Shown: positions 17,622 through 26,632, numbered from the stretch's first letter. The stretch is 56,782 bases of DNA from Clostridiales bacterium VE202-01 (GCA_000508865.1 BAHP02000075.1:1-56782); one strand, 5' to 3'. Notes: a model not told the origin generated them from the sequence alone. A program made the numbers and translations.

Positions 17622-19134
17622 GATTGAAAACTTTAGTTTTATTTATCCTAAAGGAAAAGAAGTAATTCAAGATATTTCTTTTGGTGTAAATAAAGGTGAC
17701 TTTGTTGTGATTTCTGGTAAAAGCGGTTGTGGAAAAACAACATTGTTGAAGCATCTTAAACCGTCATTGAAGCCTGAAGGTGAAATGAGGGGAACGATTA
17801 TCTTGGATGAGGAAATTGAAAATGATGATACAAAGATAGGTTTTGTTTTTCAAAATCCTAATGATCAAATCGTCATGGATAAAGTTTGGCATGAAATTGC
17901 ATTTGGCTTAGAAAATATGGGTATTCTTCTAAAACAAATGAAACGTAGAGTCGGAGAAATTGTTAACTATTTTAACCTGCAAAATATTATTAATAGAGAT
18001 ACACAATCATTGTCTGGAGGAGAAAAGCAACTAGTTAATTTAGCTAGTGTGATGGTGATGAATCCTAAAGTTATATTGTTGGATGAGGCTACTGCTCAAT
18101 TAGATCCTGTTAATCGTGATGAGTTTATCAAAATAATAAAACAGATCAATGATGATTTTAATGTAACAATCATTTTTGTTGAACATCAATTAGAAGGATT
18201 GTTAGATGTTGCTAATCGTTTGATTGTAATGGATGAAGGAAAAATTGTTATTGATGGTGAGATAAAAAAAGCTGTAGATGAAATGTTAACTAAAGAAATA
18301 TTTGTTGAATCATTGCCTGATTATGTCAGAGTATCTTCTTTAACTAAACAACTATGTTTATCTGTTAAAGATGCTAGAAAGGCGTTAATTGATTTTGATG
18401 ATTTTGATATTAAAGAGATAGAGGATGTTGATACAGGGATTTTGATGGAAATAAGAGATTTGAATTTTGGTCATGATGATATTGTTTTAAAAAATCTTGA
18501 TTTAGATATTAGACAAAATGAAATTCTTTCGATAGTTGGTGCTAATGGCAGTGGAAAATCGTCATTTCTTCGCTGTATTGCTGGTTTAGTTAAATATCAG
18601 GGGAAAGTAACAAAAATCGGTTATGTTGATAAAATTGGTTATTTACCACAAGATCCTACAACTTTATTTTTGAGTGATAAAGTAATAGATGATTTGCTGG
18701 CGGTTGATGAAAGTGAAAAAAGTGTGGATATCCAGTTGAATAATTTAGGTATTAGTGATTTAAAAGAAAAGCATCCGTTTGATTTAAGTGGTGGTCAAAA
18801 ACAATTAGTAGCTTTAGCTAAAGTGCTTTTAACGCAGCCGCAGTTATTGTTATTAGATGAACCAACAAAAGGAATTGATGCTTTAAGCAAAGAAAATCTA
18901 GCGGCTTTGATTAGAGGTTTAAGCAAACATATGACGATCGTTGTAGCTAGTCATGATTTAGAATTTGTTGCTAAGATAAGTGATCGTGTCGCAATGATTT
19001 TTAATGGACAGATGGAATCAGTTGATACAATGAGAGAATTCTTTAGCCAAAATTTGTTCTATACAACAACGATTAATAAGATCATTAGAGAAAATAATCC
19101 TGAGATCGTTTTATTAGAGGACCTTGGCTTATGA
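17614..19134 (+). CDS. Fused double ATPase of an ECF transporter (EcfA-EcfA')
   Basis: A 506-residue protein with two complete ABC domains in tandem. Domain 1 has Walker A GKSGCGKTT (35-43), LSGGEKQ (about 132) and Walker B VILLDEATAQLD. Domain 2 has Walker A GANGSGKSS (about 307), LSGGQKQ (about 391) and LLLLDEPTKGID. Both have Q-loops and switch histidines (EHQ and SHD). Fusion of the two ATPases is typical of dedicated ECF systems for cobalt, thiamine-precursor or corrinoid substrates. It overlaps ecfT before it and the S-component gene after it (ATGA). Confidence 0.92.
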   Translation: MYKIENFSFIYPKGKEVIQDISFGVNKGDFVVISGKSGCGKTTLLKHLKPSLKPEGEMRGTIILDEEIENDDTKIGFVFQNPNDQIVMDKVWHEIAFGLENMGILLKQMKRRVGEIVNYFNLQNIINRDTQSLSGGEKQLVNLASVMVMNPKVILLDEATAQLDPVNRDEFIKIIKQINDDFNVTIIFVEHQLEGLLDVANRLIVMDEGKIVIDGEIKKAVDEMLTKEIFVESLPDYVRVSSLTKQLCLSVKDARKALIDFDDFDIKEIEDVDTGILMEIRDLNFGHDDIVLKNLDLDIRQNEILSIVGANGSGKSSFLRCIAGLVKYQGKVTKIGYVDKIGYLPQDPTTLFLSDKVIDDLLAVDESEKSVDIQLNNLGISDLKEKHPFDLSGGQKQLVALAKVLLTQPQLLLLDEPTKGIDALSKENLAALIRGLSKHMTIVVASHDLEFVAKISDRVAMIFNGQMESVDTMREFFSQNLFYTTTINKIIRENNPEIVLLEDLGL

Positions 19135-19817
19135 AAATAACAAAGAATGCAGTTGTTTTGATCTTGACGGTTTTAATAGCTTTGCTAGGAGTAATTTTAT
19201 TTAAAGATGAAAGATATAATTTAGTTATTATCTTGATCGTTATGTTATCATGTGTACCGTTTTATTTCAAATATGAACATGATAAACCTAAAACAAGAGA
19301 AGTGGTAGTTCTTGCAATCATGATTGCCCTTACTGTGATATCACGAATTATTTTTATGATTACACCTAGTTTTAAGCCGGTGACGGTGATGGTGATAATT
19401 TGTGGTGTGGTTTTTGGTCGTGCTTCAGGGTTTATGTGTGGTTCATTATCGGCACTGTTATCTGATTTTGTGTTTGGAATTGGACCATGGACACCATTTC
19501 AGATGTTAGCATGGGGAATTATAGGATATATTGCTGGTATATTTGGTAAGCGGCTTTATAAAGATAAATATTTTTTATATGGTTATAGCATTGTTTGTGG
19601 AATTGGTTATTCATTGATTATGGATTTGTGGTCAGTTCTAGCGATAGAGAATAGTTTTAATTTAACGAGGTATTTGGCAATTATCATGACATCGCTACCA
19701 GTGATGTTAGTATATATTGTTTCAAATATAATTTTTATGTTTTTATTAAGTAAGATAATGTTTCAAATCTTACAAAGAGTAAAAATAAAATATGGAATAA
19801 CGGAGGGAAAAGTTTAA
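19131..19817 (+). CDS. ECF transporter substrate-binding (S) component, predicted corrinoid
   Basis: A 228-residue membrane protein with two N-terminal hydrophobic segments, then a core of about six helices. The core contains a P-S-F-K-P segment and a GFMCGSLSALLSDFVFG helix typical of S components. The first core helix has ALTVISRIIF, the usual ATPase-module docking position. Substrate cannot be read directly from the sequence. The operon partners (transcobalamin-like modules) and the nearby adenosyltransferase favour cobalamin or a precursor. It shares one base with the next gene. Confidence 0.8.
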   Translation: MKITKNAVVLILTVLIALLGVILFKDERYNLVIILIVMLSCVPFYFKYEHDKPKTREVVVLAIMIALTVISRIIFMITPSFKPVTVMVIICGVVFGRASGFMCGSLSALLSDFVFGIGPWTPFQMLAWGIIGYIAGIFGKRLYKDKYFLYGYSIVCGIGYSLIMDLWSVLAIENSFNLTRYLAIIMTSLPVMLVYIVSNIIFMFLLSKIMFQILQRVKIKYGITEGKV

Positions 19818-20932
19818 TGAAGAAAATTCTAAGTTTAATTGTATCATTAGTTGTTATGGTAACTATTGTTGTACCGGTTAATGGACAATCATATGCTTTA
19901 ACTAAAGCACAAAATTATTGGTTGAATAATAAGGAGCTAAGTGGAATAGATGCAATTTTAACTGTTGAAGCACTTGGTTTAGATGTTGAAGATAGTAAAA
20001 ATGGTTTTGTTGTTGATTATGATTTTGCAGCTCCTGTAAATAGTTATGGTGAAGAAATTTCTTATGAAGATATGGATTGTGGATATTTATCAAAAAATAT
20101 CATGGCTTTAGCAGCATTGAAAAATGATCCTGCAAACCTTAAATTAGCAAATGGTTCAACAGTAAATTTAATTGAGATTTTAAAATCAAAAATAGATGAC
20201 GAAGGTAATGTTTTCTATGGTAGTGGGAATCCTGAGTCTAGTACTGCTTATACAATGTATGCTTTGTCAATCGTAGATCCTGATTATGATCTTAGTAAAT
20301 TGGGTGCAAAATTAGCAAGTATGCAGTTAAGTGATGGCTGCTGGGGTTATAATGGTGCCTGGGGTGGTCCTGATATTACAGGATGGGCTGTTGGGGCATT
20401 ATCATTATGTGGCGATACATATCAAAGCTCAATTGACAAGGCTTTAACATATTTTATTTCTATTCAACAAGCAGATGGTGCTTTTGTACCAGCAGGTGAA
20501 TGGAGTGTTGCTAATAGTAATACACAAGGTTGTGTAGTTTGGGGATTATTGGAATATGATGAAAGCATCATAAAATCTGGTACGCTAAAAAATGCTTATG
20601 ATATGTTAATGACATTTATGTTAGATGATGGATCTTTTGCATATAAAGCCGATGAGGATTATGGTAACAGCTATTCTACTGTACAAGCTGGTTTAGCGTT
20701 AGGGGTTTATGAAAATGGTTCATTGTTTACTAATATTCGTAATCAATATTTAGGTGATGAAGATTTACAACCTGAAGAAACCGAAAAAGAAAATGAGCCA
20801 GTAAAAACACCTGTAAATGATAGTGATGTTCCGACATCTGTTGAAACAGGAGATGGTGCTTTGATTATGACAAGTATGGTTGTTATGATCGTTAGCGGTG
20901 GAGTTTATCTTACAGTTAAAAAATATATTTAA
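19817..20932 (+). CDS. Secreted, wall-anchored alpha/alpha-toroid (prenyltransferase/transcobalamin N-terminal-like) protein
   Basis: A 371-residue exported protein. A signal peptide (1-27, ending at SYA) precedes an alpha/alpha barrel of the prenyltransferase/squalene-oxidase-repeat fold. Its repeat turns are visible as LSDGCWGYNG, QADGAFVPAG and LDDGSFAYKAD. The same fold forms the N-terminal domain of intrinsic factor and transcobalamin. Catalytic residues of terpene cyclases are not apparent, so binding is more likely than catalysis. The C-terminus has a proline/glutamate linker, VETGD (342-346), a hydrophobic span and KKYI, the same atypical wall-sorting layout as the GH3 enzyme. It closes the ECF operon. 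Confidence 0.82.
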   Translation: MKKILSLIVSLVVMVTIVVPVNGQSYALTKAQNYWLNNKELSGIDAILTVEALGLDVEDSKNGFVVDYDFAAPVNSYGEEISYEDMDCGYLSKNIMALAALKNDPANLKLANGSTVNLIEILKSKIDDEGNVFYGSGNPESSTAYTMYALSIVDPDYDLSKLGAKLASMQLSDGCWGYNGAWGGPDITGWAVGALSLCGDTYQSSIDKALTYFISIQQADGAFVPAGEWSVANSNTQGCVVWGLLEYDESIIKSGTLKNAYDMLMTFMLDDGSFAYKADEDYGNSYSTVQAGLALGVYENGSLFTNIRNQYLGDEDLQPEETEKENEPVKTPVNDSDVPTSVETGDGALIMTSMVVMIVSGGVYLTVKKYI

Positions 20933-20940
20933 TTTACTCT

Positions 20941-20972
20941 AAATAGCGGTTTTTAAATCCGCTATTTTTAAA
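20941..20972 (+). terminator. Terminator of the ECF operon
   Basis: AAATAGCGG (20941-20949) pairs with CCGCTATTT (20959-20967), with TT following. Confidence 0.8.
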
Positions 20973-21030
20973 ATTTATATAATAAATAATGTCATTAAAA
21001 TTGAATTTTTGTTGATATACAGCGATAATT

Positions 21031-21044
21031 TGTAAGCGCTAAAT
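21031..21044 (+). promoter_or_regulatory. cre-like site upstream of ptsH
   Basis: TGTAAGCGCTAAAT matches 12 of 14 positions of the catabolite-responsive element consensus TGWNANCGNTNWCA. It lies about 17 bp upstream of the ptsH -35 region. HPr-Ser-P is the co-factor of CcpA, so feedback on its own gene is plausible. Confidence 0.4.
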
Positions 21045-21083
21045 TTTGTTCAAAAAGTACTTTAAAACAGACGGTTTAGGTGG

Positions 21084-21089
21084 TATAAT
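21084..21089 (+). promoter_or_regulatory. -10 element of ptsH
   Basis: TATAAT, with only a weak -35 (TTTAAA at 21061-21066, 17 bases upstream). Confidence 0.55.
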
Positions 21090-21123
21090 TAGTGTATAGA
21101 AATTTTAAGGAGGAGTCATAAAA

Positions 21124-21393
21124 ATGGCAGAAAAATTATCTTTTGTAGTATCTGATCCAGTTGGATTACATGCTAGACCAGCTACTATCTTAGTTAACCA
21201 AGCTAGTAAGTTTACAAGTGATATTAAATTAGTTTATAATGGTAAAGAAGTAAACTTAAAATCTATTATGGGAGTTATGTCTTTAGGTGTTCCTACTAAA
21301 GCAACTGTAGAAATCATTGCTGAAGGTGATGACGAAAAAGATGTAATCGTTTCTATTGCTAAAGTTATTAAAGAACAAAAAGTAGCAGAATAA
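21124..21393 (+). CDS. ptsH: Phosphocarrier protein HPr
   Basis: An 89-residue HPr. H16 in GLHARPA is the phospho-acceptor from Enzyme I. S47 in LKSIMGVMSLGV is the regulatory site phosphorylated by HPr kinase in Firmicutes. It passes phosphate to PTS EIIA domains such as the mannose-family EIIA at 37375. Enzyme I (ptsI) is not adjacent, unlike in many Firmicutes. Codon use is clean and the AAGGAGGAG ribosome-binding site strong, as expected for an abundant protein. A short hairpin after the stop (AAGTCTTTGGACTT) may attenuate read-through. Confidence 0.97.
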   Translation: MAEKLSFVVSDPVGLHARPATILVNQASKFTSDIKLVYNGKEVNLKSIMGVMSLGVPTKATVEIIAEGDDEKDVIVSIAKVIKEQKVAE

Positions 21394-21420
21394 GAAGTCT
21401 TTGGACTTCTTTTTATTTGT
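21394..21420 (+). terminator. Terminator after ptsH
   Basis: AAGAAGTC and GACTTCTT form a short stem with a TTTG loop, followed by TTTATTTG. Some read-through into the next gene is likely. Confidence 0.6.
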
Positions 21421-21431
21421 AGGAGGATAAT

Positions 21432-21911
21432 ATGTCAAAGTCAGTTAAAACAAATGCTTTAAGATTGTTAGATAAAGCTAAAATCAAATATGAAATAAAA
21501 GAATATCAATATGATGAAGAGCATTTAAGTGGTGAACATATTGTATCTCAAGTAGACATGAAAGCAAAAGATATTTTTAAAACTTTGGTTTTAAAAGGAA
21601 ATAATGACTATTTGGTTTGTTGCATTCCCGTACTTGAAGAAATAGATTTAAAAAAATTAGCCAAGCTTTCTAAACATAAAAGTGTTGCAATGATTCCAAT
21701 GAAGGAACTTTTAGGAATTACTGGTTATATTAGAGGTGGCTGTTCACCGGTTGGAATGAAGAAGAAGTTTGACACGTATTTTGACAGTTCGGTTGATGAA
21801 TGTAACAAAATAGCTTTAAGCGCTGGAAAACGCGGCTATCAAATGGTTGTTGACGCTAAAGAATTAATAAAATATTTAGATGCTGTAATTGGTGATGTAA
21901 TTAAGGAGTAA
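21432..21911 (+). CDS. ybaK: Cys-tRNA(Pro) deacylase, YbaK family
   Basis: A 159-residue YbaK/EbsC-type trans-editing enzyme that hydrolyses Cys-tRNA(Pro) formed in error by prolyl-tRNA synthetase. Family features are the N-terminal TNALRLLDKAKI, KDIFKTLVLKG with the conserved lysine, IPVLEEIDLKKLA, and the GYIRGGCSPVGMKKK loop of the active site. Length is normal. It has an AGGAGG site and is followed after two bases by the adenosyltransferase gene, so the two are cotranscribed. Confidence 0.92.
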   Translation: MSKSVKTNALRLLDKAKIKYEIKEYQYDEEHLSGEHIVSQVDMKAKDIFKTLVLKGNNDYLVCCIPVLEEIDLKKLAKLSKHKSVAMIPMKELLGITGYIRGGCSPVGMKKKFDTYFDSSVDECNKIALSAGKRGYQMVVDAKELIKYLDAVIGDVIKE

Positions 21912-21913
21912 TT

Positions 21914-22411
21914 ATGATTCAATGTTATTATGGTGATGGAAAAGGAAAGACGACAGCAGCGATAGGTCAGGCGCTAAGAATGGCAGGTGCTGGTAAGAAA
22001 GTAATTGTGATTCAGTTTTTAAAAGATGGTAATAGTAGTGAAAATATAATGTTGAAAAAATGTGGAATAAAGGTATTTGCCAAAAAGATGCCGGAAATGT
22101 TTATTGATATGAGTGATTCAAAAATGATTAAAGAAGTTAGTGAGCAGGTCAATAATTTATTTTCAATGATTGATGAAAATTGTGATGGAATTATTTTAGA
22201 TGAATTATTAGATGCTTTGACTTTGGGGCTTATTAATGAGGGGATGGTATATGACCGTTTGGTTGCTTTAAAAGATGACCATGAAATAATTTTAACGGGA
22301 AGAAGACCTAGTCATAAGCTTAAAATGATTCTTGATTATTCTAGTGAAATAAAAAAACATAAGCATCCCTATGATAAAGGAATAATGGCAAGAAAAGGAA
22401 TTGAGTATTAG
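21914..22411 (+). CDS. Corrinoid adenosyltransferase (CobA/CobO/BtuR type)
   Basis: A 165-residue P-loop protein. GDGKGKTTAAIGQALRMAG (7-25) is the variant P-loop of BtuR/CobO enzymes, which transfer the adenosyl group of ATP to the cobalt of reduced corrinoids. IVIQFLKDG, the central IILDELLDAL and LTGRRPSHKL are all family motifs. It would activate imported cobalamin and fits the ECF operon at 16040-20932 about 1 kb upstream. It is coupled to the ybaK gene. No other cobalamin-biosynthesis gene is in the window, which suggests salvage rather than synthesis. Confidence 0.9.
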   Translation: MIQCYYGDGKGKTTAAIGQALRMAGAGKKVIVIQFLKDGNSSENIMLKKCGIKVFAKKMPEMFIDMSDSKMIKEVSEQVNNLFSMIDENCDGIILDELLDALTLGLINEGMVYDRLVALKDDHEIILTGRRPSHKLKMILDYSSEIKKHKHPYDKGIMARKGIEY

Positions 22412-22489
22412 AAGCAAATTTGCATTTAAGAAAGATAAAATATCGTAATTTCATGAACAAAACAAGTAGTCAAAATTAAGGAGATTTGT

Positions 22490-22495
22490 TATAAT
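22490..22495 (+). promoter_or_regulatory. -10 element of the phosphohexomutase gene
   Basis: TATAAT 20 bases upstream of ATG 22516. The -35 is not clear. Confidence 0.45.
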
Positions 22496-22515
22496 TAATA
22501 CAAGAGGTGAAAAAC

Positions 22516-24200
22516 ATGGATTATAATAATGAATATCAAAGATGGGCAGATTGTGAAAACTTGGACCCATCATTAAAAGCAGAATTAGCTAGTATGAGTG
22601 GAAAGGAAAAAGAAGATGCTTTCTATATGAATCTAGAATTTGGTACAGCAGGTATGCGGGGAATCTTAGGTGCTGGTACTAATCGGATGAATATTTATAC
22701 TATTAGAAAAGCTAATGTCGGTTTTGCAAAATATGTATTAGGTTTACCTGAGGGGAAAGAAAGAGGAGTTGCAATTGGATATGATAATCGTCATATGTCA
22801 TATAAATTTGCAATTGAAAGCGCTAAAGTATTAGCCACTTATGGAATCAAATCATATATTTTTGAAAGCTTGAGACCAACTCCAGAGTTGTCTTTTGCAG
22901 TTCGCTATTTAAAATGTGCTGGTGGTATAATGATTACTGCAAGCCACAATCCTAAAGAATACAATGGATATAAAGTTTATGATGATACTGGATGTCAATT
23001 AATTCCTGAATGGGGAGATCAAGTTGTTGCTTATGTAAATGAAGTTAAAGATGAACTTGCAATTGAGGTAGTTAGTGATGAAGAAGCTTATCCATTTATT
23101 ACATGGATCGGTGAAGAGGTTGATGAAGCATATTATAAAGAAGTAATGGCAATTGAAATTAATCCAGGAATGGATAAGAATGATTTCAAAATTGTATTTT
23201 CACCACAACATGGTACTTCAAATTTACCAGTTAGAACTTGTTTGACACGTTTAGGATATGATGTTGTGCCAGTGTTAGCACAATGTGCACCTGATCCTGA
23301 TTTTTCAAACACTGCTTCACCAAATCCAGAAGTAGCTTGTTCATATGATCTTGCAATAAAAAAAGCAAAAGAAGTAGATGCTGATGTCGTAGTTATTTGT
23401 GACCCAGATGGTGACCGCTTAGGGGTTGTCGCTAAACATGATGGTGAATATGTATTGATGTCTGGTAACCAAAGTGCTGCTGTATATCTTGAATATATTT
23501 TAAGTGAACTTAAAAAACAAAATAAATTACCTGATAATGCGGTAATGTATAATACAATTGTTACTAGTGATTTAGGAGAATTAGTTTCTAAATCATATGG
23601 TGTTGAAGTAGAAAAAACTTTAACAGGATTTAAATTTATAGGTGATAAGATTCGTAAATATGAAAAAACAAAAGAAAAAGAATTTGTTTTTGGATATGAA
23701 GAATCTTATGGATGTGTAGTTAAAGATTTTGTTCGTGATAAAGATGCTGTTCAAGCAGTAGTAATGGCTGCGGAAGCAGGTAATTATTATAAAAAACAAG
23801 GTAAAGATTTAATTGATGTTTTAAATGAATTATATGCTAAACATGGTACATTTAAAGAAGTCAAATTGCTTTATCTAAAGCAGGAGCTGCAGGTGCTGCA
23901 AGAATTAAAGAAATCATGGATAATTTACGTAAAGATGCTCCTACAGAAATTGGTGGTGTCAAAGTTGTTAAAGCTGAAGATTATGGAAATAGTACATGTA
24001 GTGATGGAACAACAATTGATTTACCTAAATCTAATGTATTAAAATATTATTTAGAAGATGGTTCTTGGATCGCTGCTCGTCCTAGTGGAACGGAGCCTAA
24101 ATGTAAATTCTATTTCTCAATTAAGGGAACAGACGCTGATGATGCAGCAAATAAAACAGAAGTTTTCCAAAAAGATATGATGAAAATTATCGGTGAATAA
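22516..24200 (+). pseudogene. Phosphoglucomutase/phosphomannomutase, frameshifted
   Basis: The gene should encode about 561 residues of an alpha-D-phosphohexomutase interconverting hexose 1- and 6-phosphates. It shows GTAGMRGILGAGTNRMN, the phosphoserine loop TASHNPKEYNGYKVY, the metal loop DPDGDRLG, the sugar loop GYEESYG and, in the other frame, RPSGTEPK of the phosphate-binding loop. The break is near 23860-23866: adding one T gives KEVQIALSKAGAAGAARIKEI and joins both parts without gap. Start ATG 22516 follows GAGGTG; the in-frame GTG at 22507 is within that site. The enzyme links galactose and glycogen metabolism, so true loss is improbable. Confidence 0.88.
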
Positions 24201-24296
24201 TAATCCTAACAAAAAAGAGTTGATTTAATTACAATGTCGGCAATTTAAGATGTTGATGATTTATTATGATTATACTTTTTAAAATGAAAATGAGAG

Positions 24297-24904
24297 TGTA
24301 AAATATTTTGTGTAAAAATCCTCCTTGGGTAGAATTGAATTAACTACCAATAGGAGGATTTTAATATGAGCAAAAATATATTATAGATGAATATGGAGTA
24401 ACTTTTCCAAATGATATTATTAATTCATTAAAGGATTTATTAGGTGAAACCTTTTTGGAAATGATGAATGCTGAATTTGATAAGCATATGGGTTACAGTA
24501 AATATAACCAGACAGTTGAAGTAATGGCGTTTCGAAAAAAACAGTTAAGACTACCCAGAGTGAAATTGATATCAATGTCTTTCATGACAGAAATGCTAGT
24601 TTTGATCCGCTGATTATTGAAAAATATAACAGAGATATTTCTGATGTTGACAATAAGATTATTAACTTATATGCCAGAGGAATATCCACCAGAGATATAA
24701 GTGAATCTGTTAAAGATCTTTATGACGTAGAAGTCAGTACTGTAATGGATGATATATTCTATTTTTGGATTATATTTGAATATAGTAGGTTGTTGAAAAC
24801 AGTTATTACTATGATAATGTTATAAAAAATAACGCTTTAATACTCAATGCAGTTGCTCATAATTCTATCATTGGATGATGCACTTTACACAAAATTATTT
24901 ACAG
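24297..24904 (+). mobile_element. Decayed IS256-family element with terminal inverted repeats
   Basis: Twenty-base ends (24297-24316 and 24884-24903) are inverted repeats matching at 18 of 20 positions. Inside the left end is a strong hairpin (about 24316-24362, AAAATCCTCC/GGAGGATTTT) of the kind that blocks read-in transcription. Only the N-terminal third of a transposase can be read between the ends. At about 608 bp the element is internally deleted, since complete IS256 members are about 1.3 kb. I could not find a convincing target duplication. Confidence 0.65.
24365..24762 (+). pseudogene. IS256-family transposase remnant
   Basis: Broken reading frames give EYGVTFPNDIINSLKDLLG, TFLEMMNAEFDKHMGYSKYN, TVKTTQSEIDINVFHDRNASF, DPLIIEKYNRDIS and IINLYARGISTRDISESVKDLYDVEVSTV. 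These are in the order and spacing of the N-terminal region of IS256-type transposases. Frameshifts and stops interrupt it, and the DDE catalytic domain is missing, so it cannot be active. Confidence 0.75.
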
Positions 24905-25284
24905 GGTCAAAATAGGAAATGATGTTACGGAAGTTGATTAAAATAAACAAAGAAATAAGAGATTATACAGAATGCATTGTTTTAGGACTATCACTTAGAT
25001 AATGTTTTTTCAGTTCTAGCATAATATTACAGTTGTTTTGTATTTTCTGTTTATTGATAGATTAAAAATAGAAATAACAAATTTTTTATGTATGTCATCC
25101 ACGGTACTTTTTGTAACAATAGCTTTTATAAATTATCAGGGAATGAACGCTGAACAGATTGCCTTTAATATTTGATGGTCTTTTTTGATGAATCAGAAGT
25201 ATATTAAGTTACAGAATTTATATTATGAGTTTCTACAGGATACAATAAGTTATTACAGAAAGAAAGTTAATATGAAAAAAAGAT
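24905..25284. other. Gene-poor, decayed stretch
   Basis: AT-rich sequence with only short broken frames; one reads NQKYIKLQNLYYEFLQDTI near 25190-25250. I see no RNA gene, terminator or intact protein. It is probably debris of the mobile-element region. Confidence 0.4.
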
Positions 25285-25440
25285 ATGGTGACAATAAAAG
25301 AAATTTTTGAAGCAATGTATCTGAAAGAGTATGTTGTTAGAAGATTTATTAGAGAAAATAAGATTGTTTATTTTATAAGTAGGAATAATGTGTATATTAA
25401 TTATCACTATCTAAAAAAATTGTGTATTTCAATGAATTAA
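25285..25440 (+). CDS. Small excisionase-like helix-turn-helix ORF, possibly a remnant
   Basis: A 51-residue frame starting MVTIKEIFEAM, followed by YVVRRFIRENKIVYF and NNVYIN. The pattern resembles the MerR/excisionase-type winged helix (TIKEI..A..L..Y.VRR.I...KI). It has no good ribosome-binding site and sits in debris next to a dead IS, so it may be a fragment of a mobile-element gene. The following 25441-25789 is AT-rich with only a TATAAT at 25691-25696. Confidence 0.3.
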   Translation: MVTIKEIFEAMYLKEYVVRRFIRENKIVYFISRNNVYINYHYLKKLCISMN

Positions 25441-25789
25441 AAGTATAAATAAAATATTTTTTATAGAACTTTTGATATATACGATGTTTTTAACCTTTTT
25501 GAAATGATATAATTTATTTTGCTTTTTTCATTTTTTTAAAGATAAACATTACGAATATGTAGCTTTATATGGGATTAAAATCTATGATTTCATCAAGAAA
25601 ATATTTTATCAAGAATTTTATAATTATATTTACTTAGTAAAAAATTTTTTCAACGATTTTAATATGAAGTATTGTTTTGTTAAATAATGTTATAATTTCT
25701 TTATGTGGAAAATGTTTATGTAGAATTATATATAACACCAAGTAAATATCGTTCATTAATATTTTTTAATTAGTTAAGGGGGAAGAATC

Positions 25790-26632
25790 ATGTTTTGTGA
25801 TTATCATGTTCATACAAATTATAGTGATGATAGTGAATATTTAATGGAAGATGTTGTAAAAGATGCTATCGAGCTAAAGATGAATGAAATTTGCTTTACT
25901 GATCATGTTGATTATGGGATAAAGGTTGATCAGGAAAACTTAACTGAGGAAGAAAAGATAGAATTATCTAAAGGGGATGAATTTGCGCCGTTGAATGTCA
26001 ATTATTTTCAATATTTTAAAGAAATAAACAGACTTCAAAGAAAATATTCAAAAATAAATTTAAAAAAAGGGATGGAATTTGGTATTCAAATACATACAAT
26101 TCCTATGTATCAAAAATTATTTAAACAATATGATTTTGATTTTATTATTTTGTCTTGTCATCAGATAGAAGATCAGGAATTTTGGACACAAGATTTTCAA
26201 AATGGAAAAACTCAAAAGGAATATAATGAAAGATATTATCAGGAAATTTTAAATGTTATTAAAAAATATAAAGATTATAGTGTTTTAGGACATCTTGATT
26301 TGATCGTAAGATATGATAAAGCAGGTGTTTATCCTTTTGAAAATATTAAGGATATTGTTACTAAGATATTAAAAATTGTTATTAAAGATGGCAAAGGTAT
26401 AGAAGTTAATACTTCATCACATCGTTATGATTTAGTAGATTTGACACCGTCAAGAGATATTTTAAAATTATATAAAGAATTAGGTGGAAATATTATTACG
26501 ATAGGTAGTGATAGCCATAAAAGAGAACATCTAGGTGCTTACATAAAGGAAACAAAAACAGAACTAAAAAAATTAGGTTTTGAATATTATTGTACTTTTG
26601 AAAAAATGAAACCAGTTTTTCACACATTATAA
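25790..26632 (+). CDS. PHP-domain phosphatase, histidinol-phosphatase-like
   Basis: A 280-residue PHP-family metal-dependent phosphoesterase. Metal ligands appear in HVHTNYSDDS (about 6-15), the TDHVDYG motif, the central GMEFGIQ, SCHQIE, GHLDLIVRYD and the terminal IGSDSHKREHLG. The overall layout is that of HisK/HisJ histidinol-phosphatase. No other his gene is nearby, so a different phosphate ester is possible. It starts at ATG behind AAGGGGGAAG and converges with the RpiR gene across a shared terminator. Confidence 0.85.
   Translation: MFCDYHVHTNYSDDSEYLMEDVVKDAIELKMNEICFTDHVDYGIKVDQENLTEEEKIELSKGDEFAPLNVNYFQYFKEINRLQRKYSKINLKKGMEFGIQIHTIPMYQKLFKQYDFDFIILSCHQIEDQEFWTQDFQNGKTQKEYNERYYQEILNVIKKYKDYSVLGHLDLIVRYDKAGVYPFENIKDIVTKILKIVIKDGKGIEVNTSSHRYDLVDLTPSRDILKLYKELGGNIITIGSDSHKREHLGAYIKETKTELKKLGFEYYCTFEKMKPVFHTL

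Noticed and set aside
24288-24914. Target-site duplication flanking the IS256 remnant
   Set aside because: The 8-9 bases outside each inverted repeat do not match, so no duplication can be claimed.
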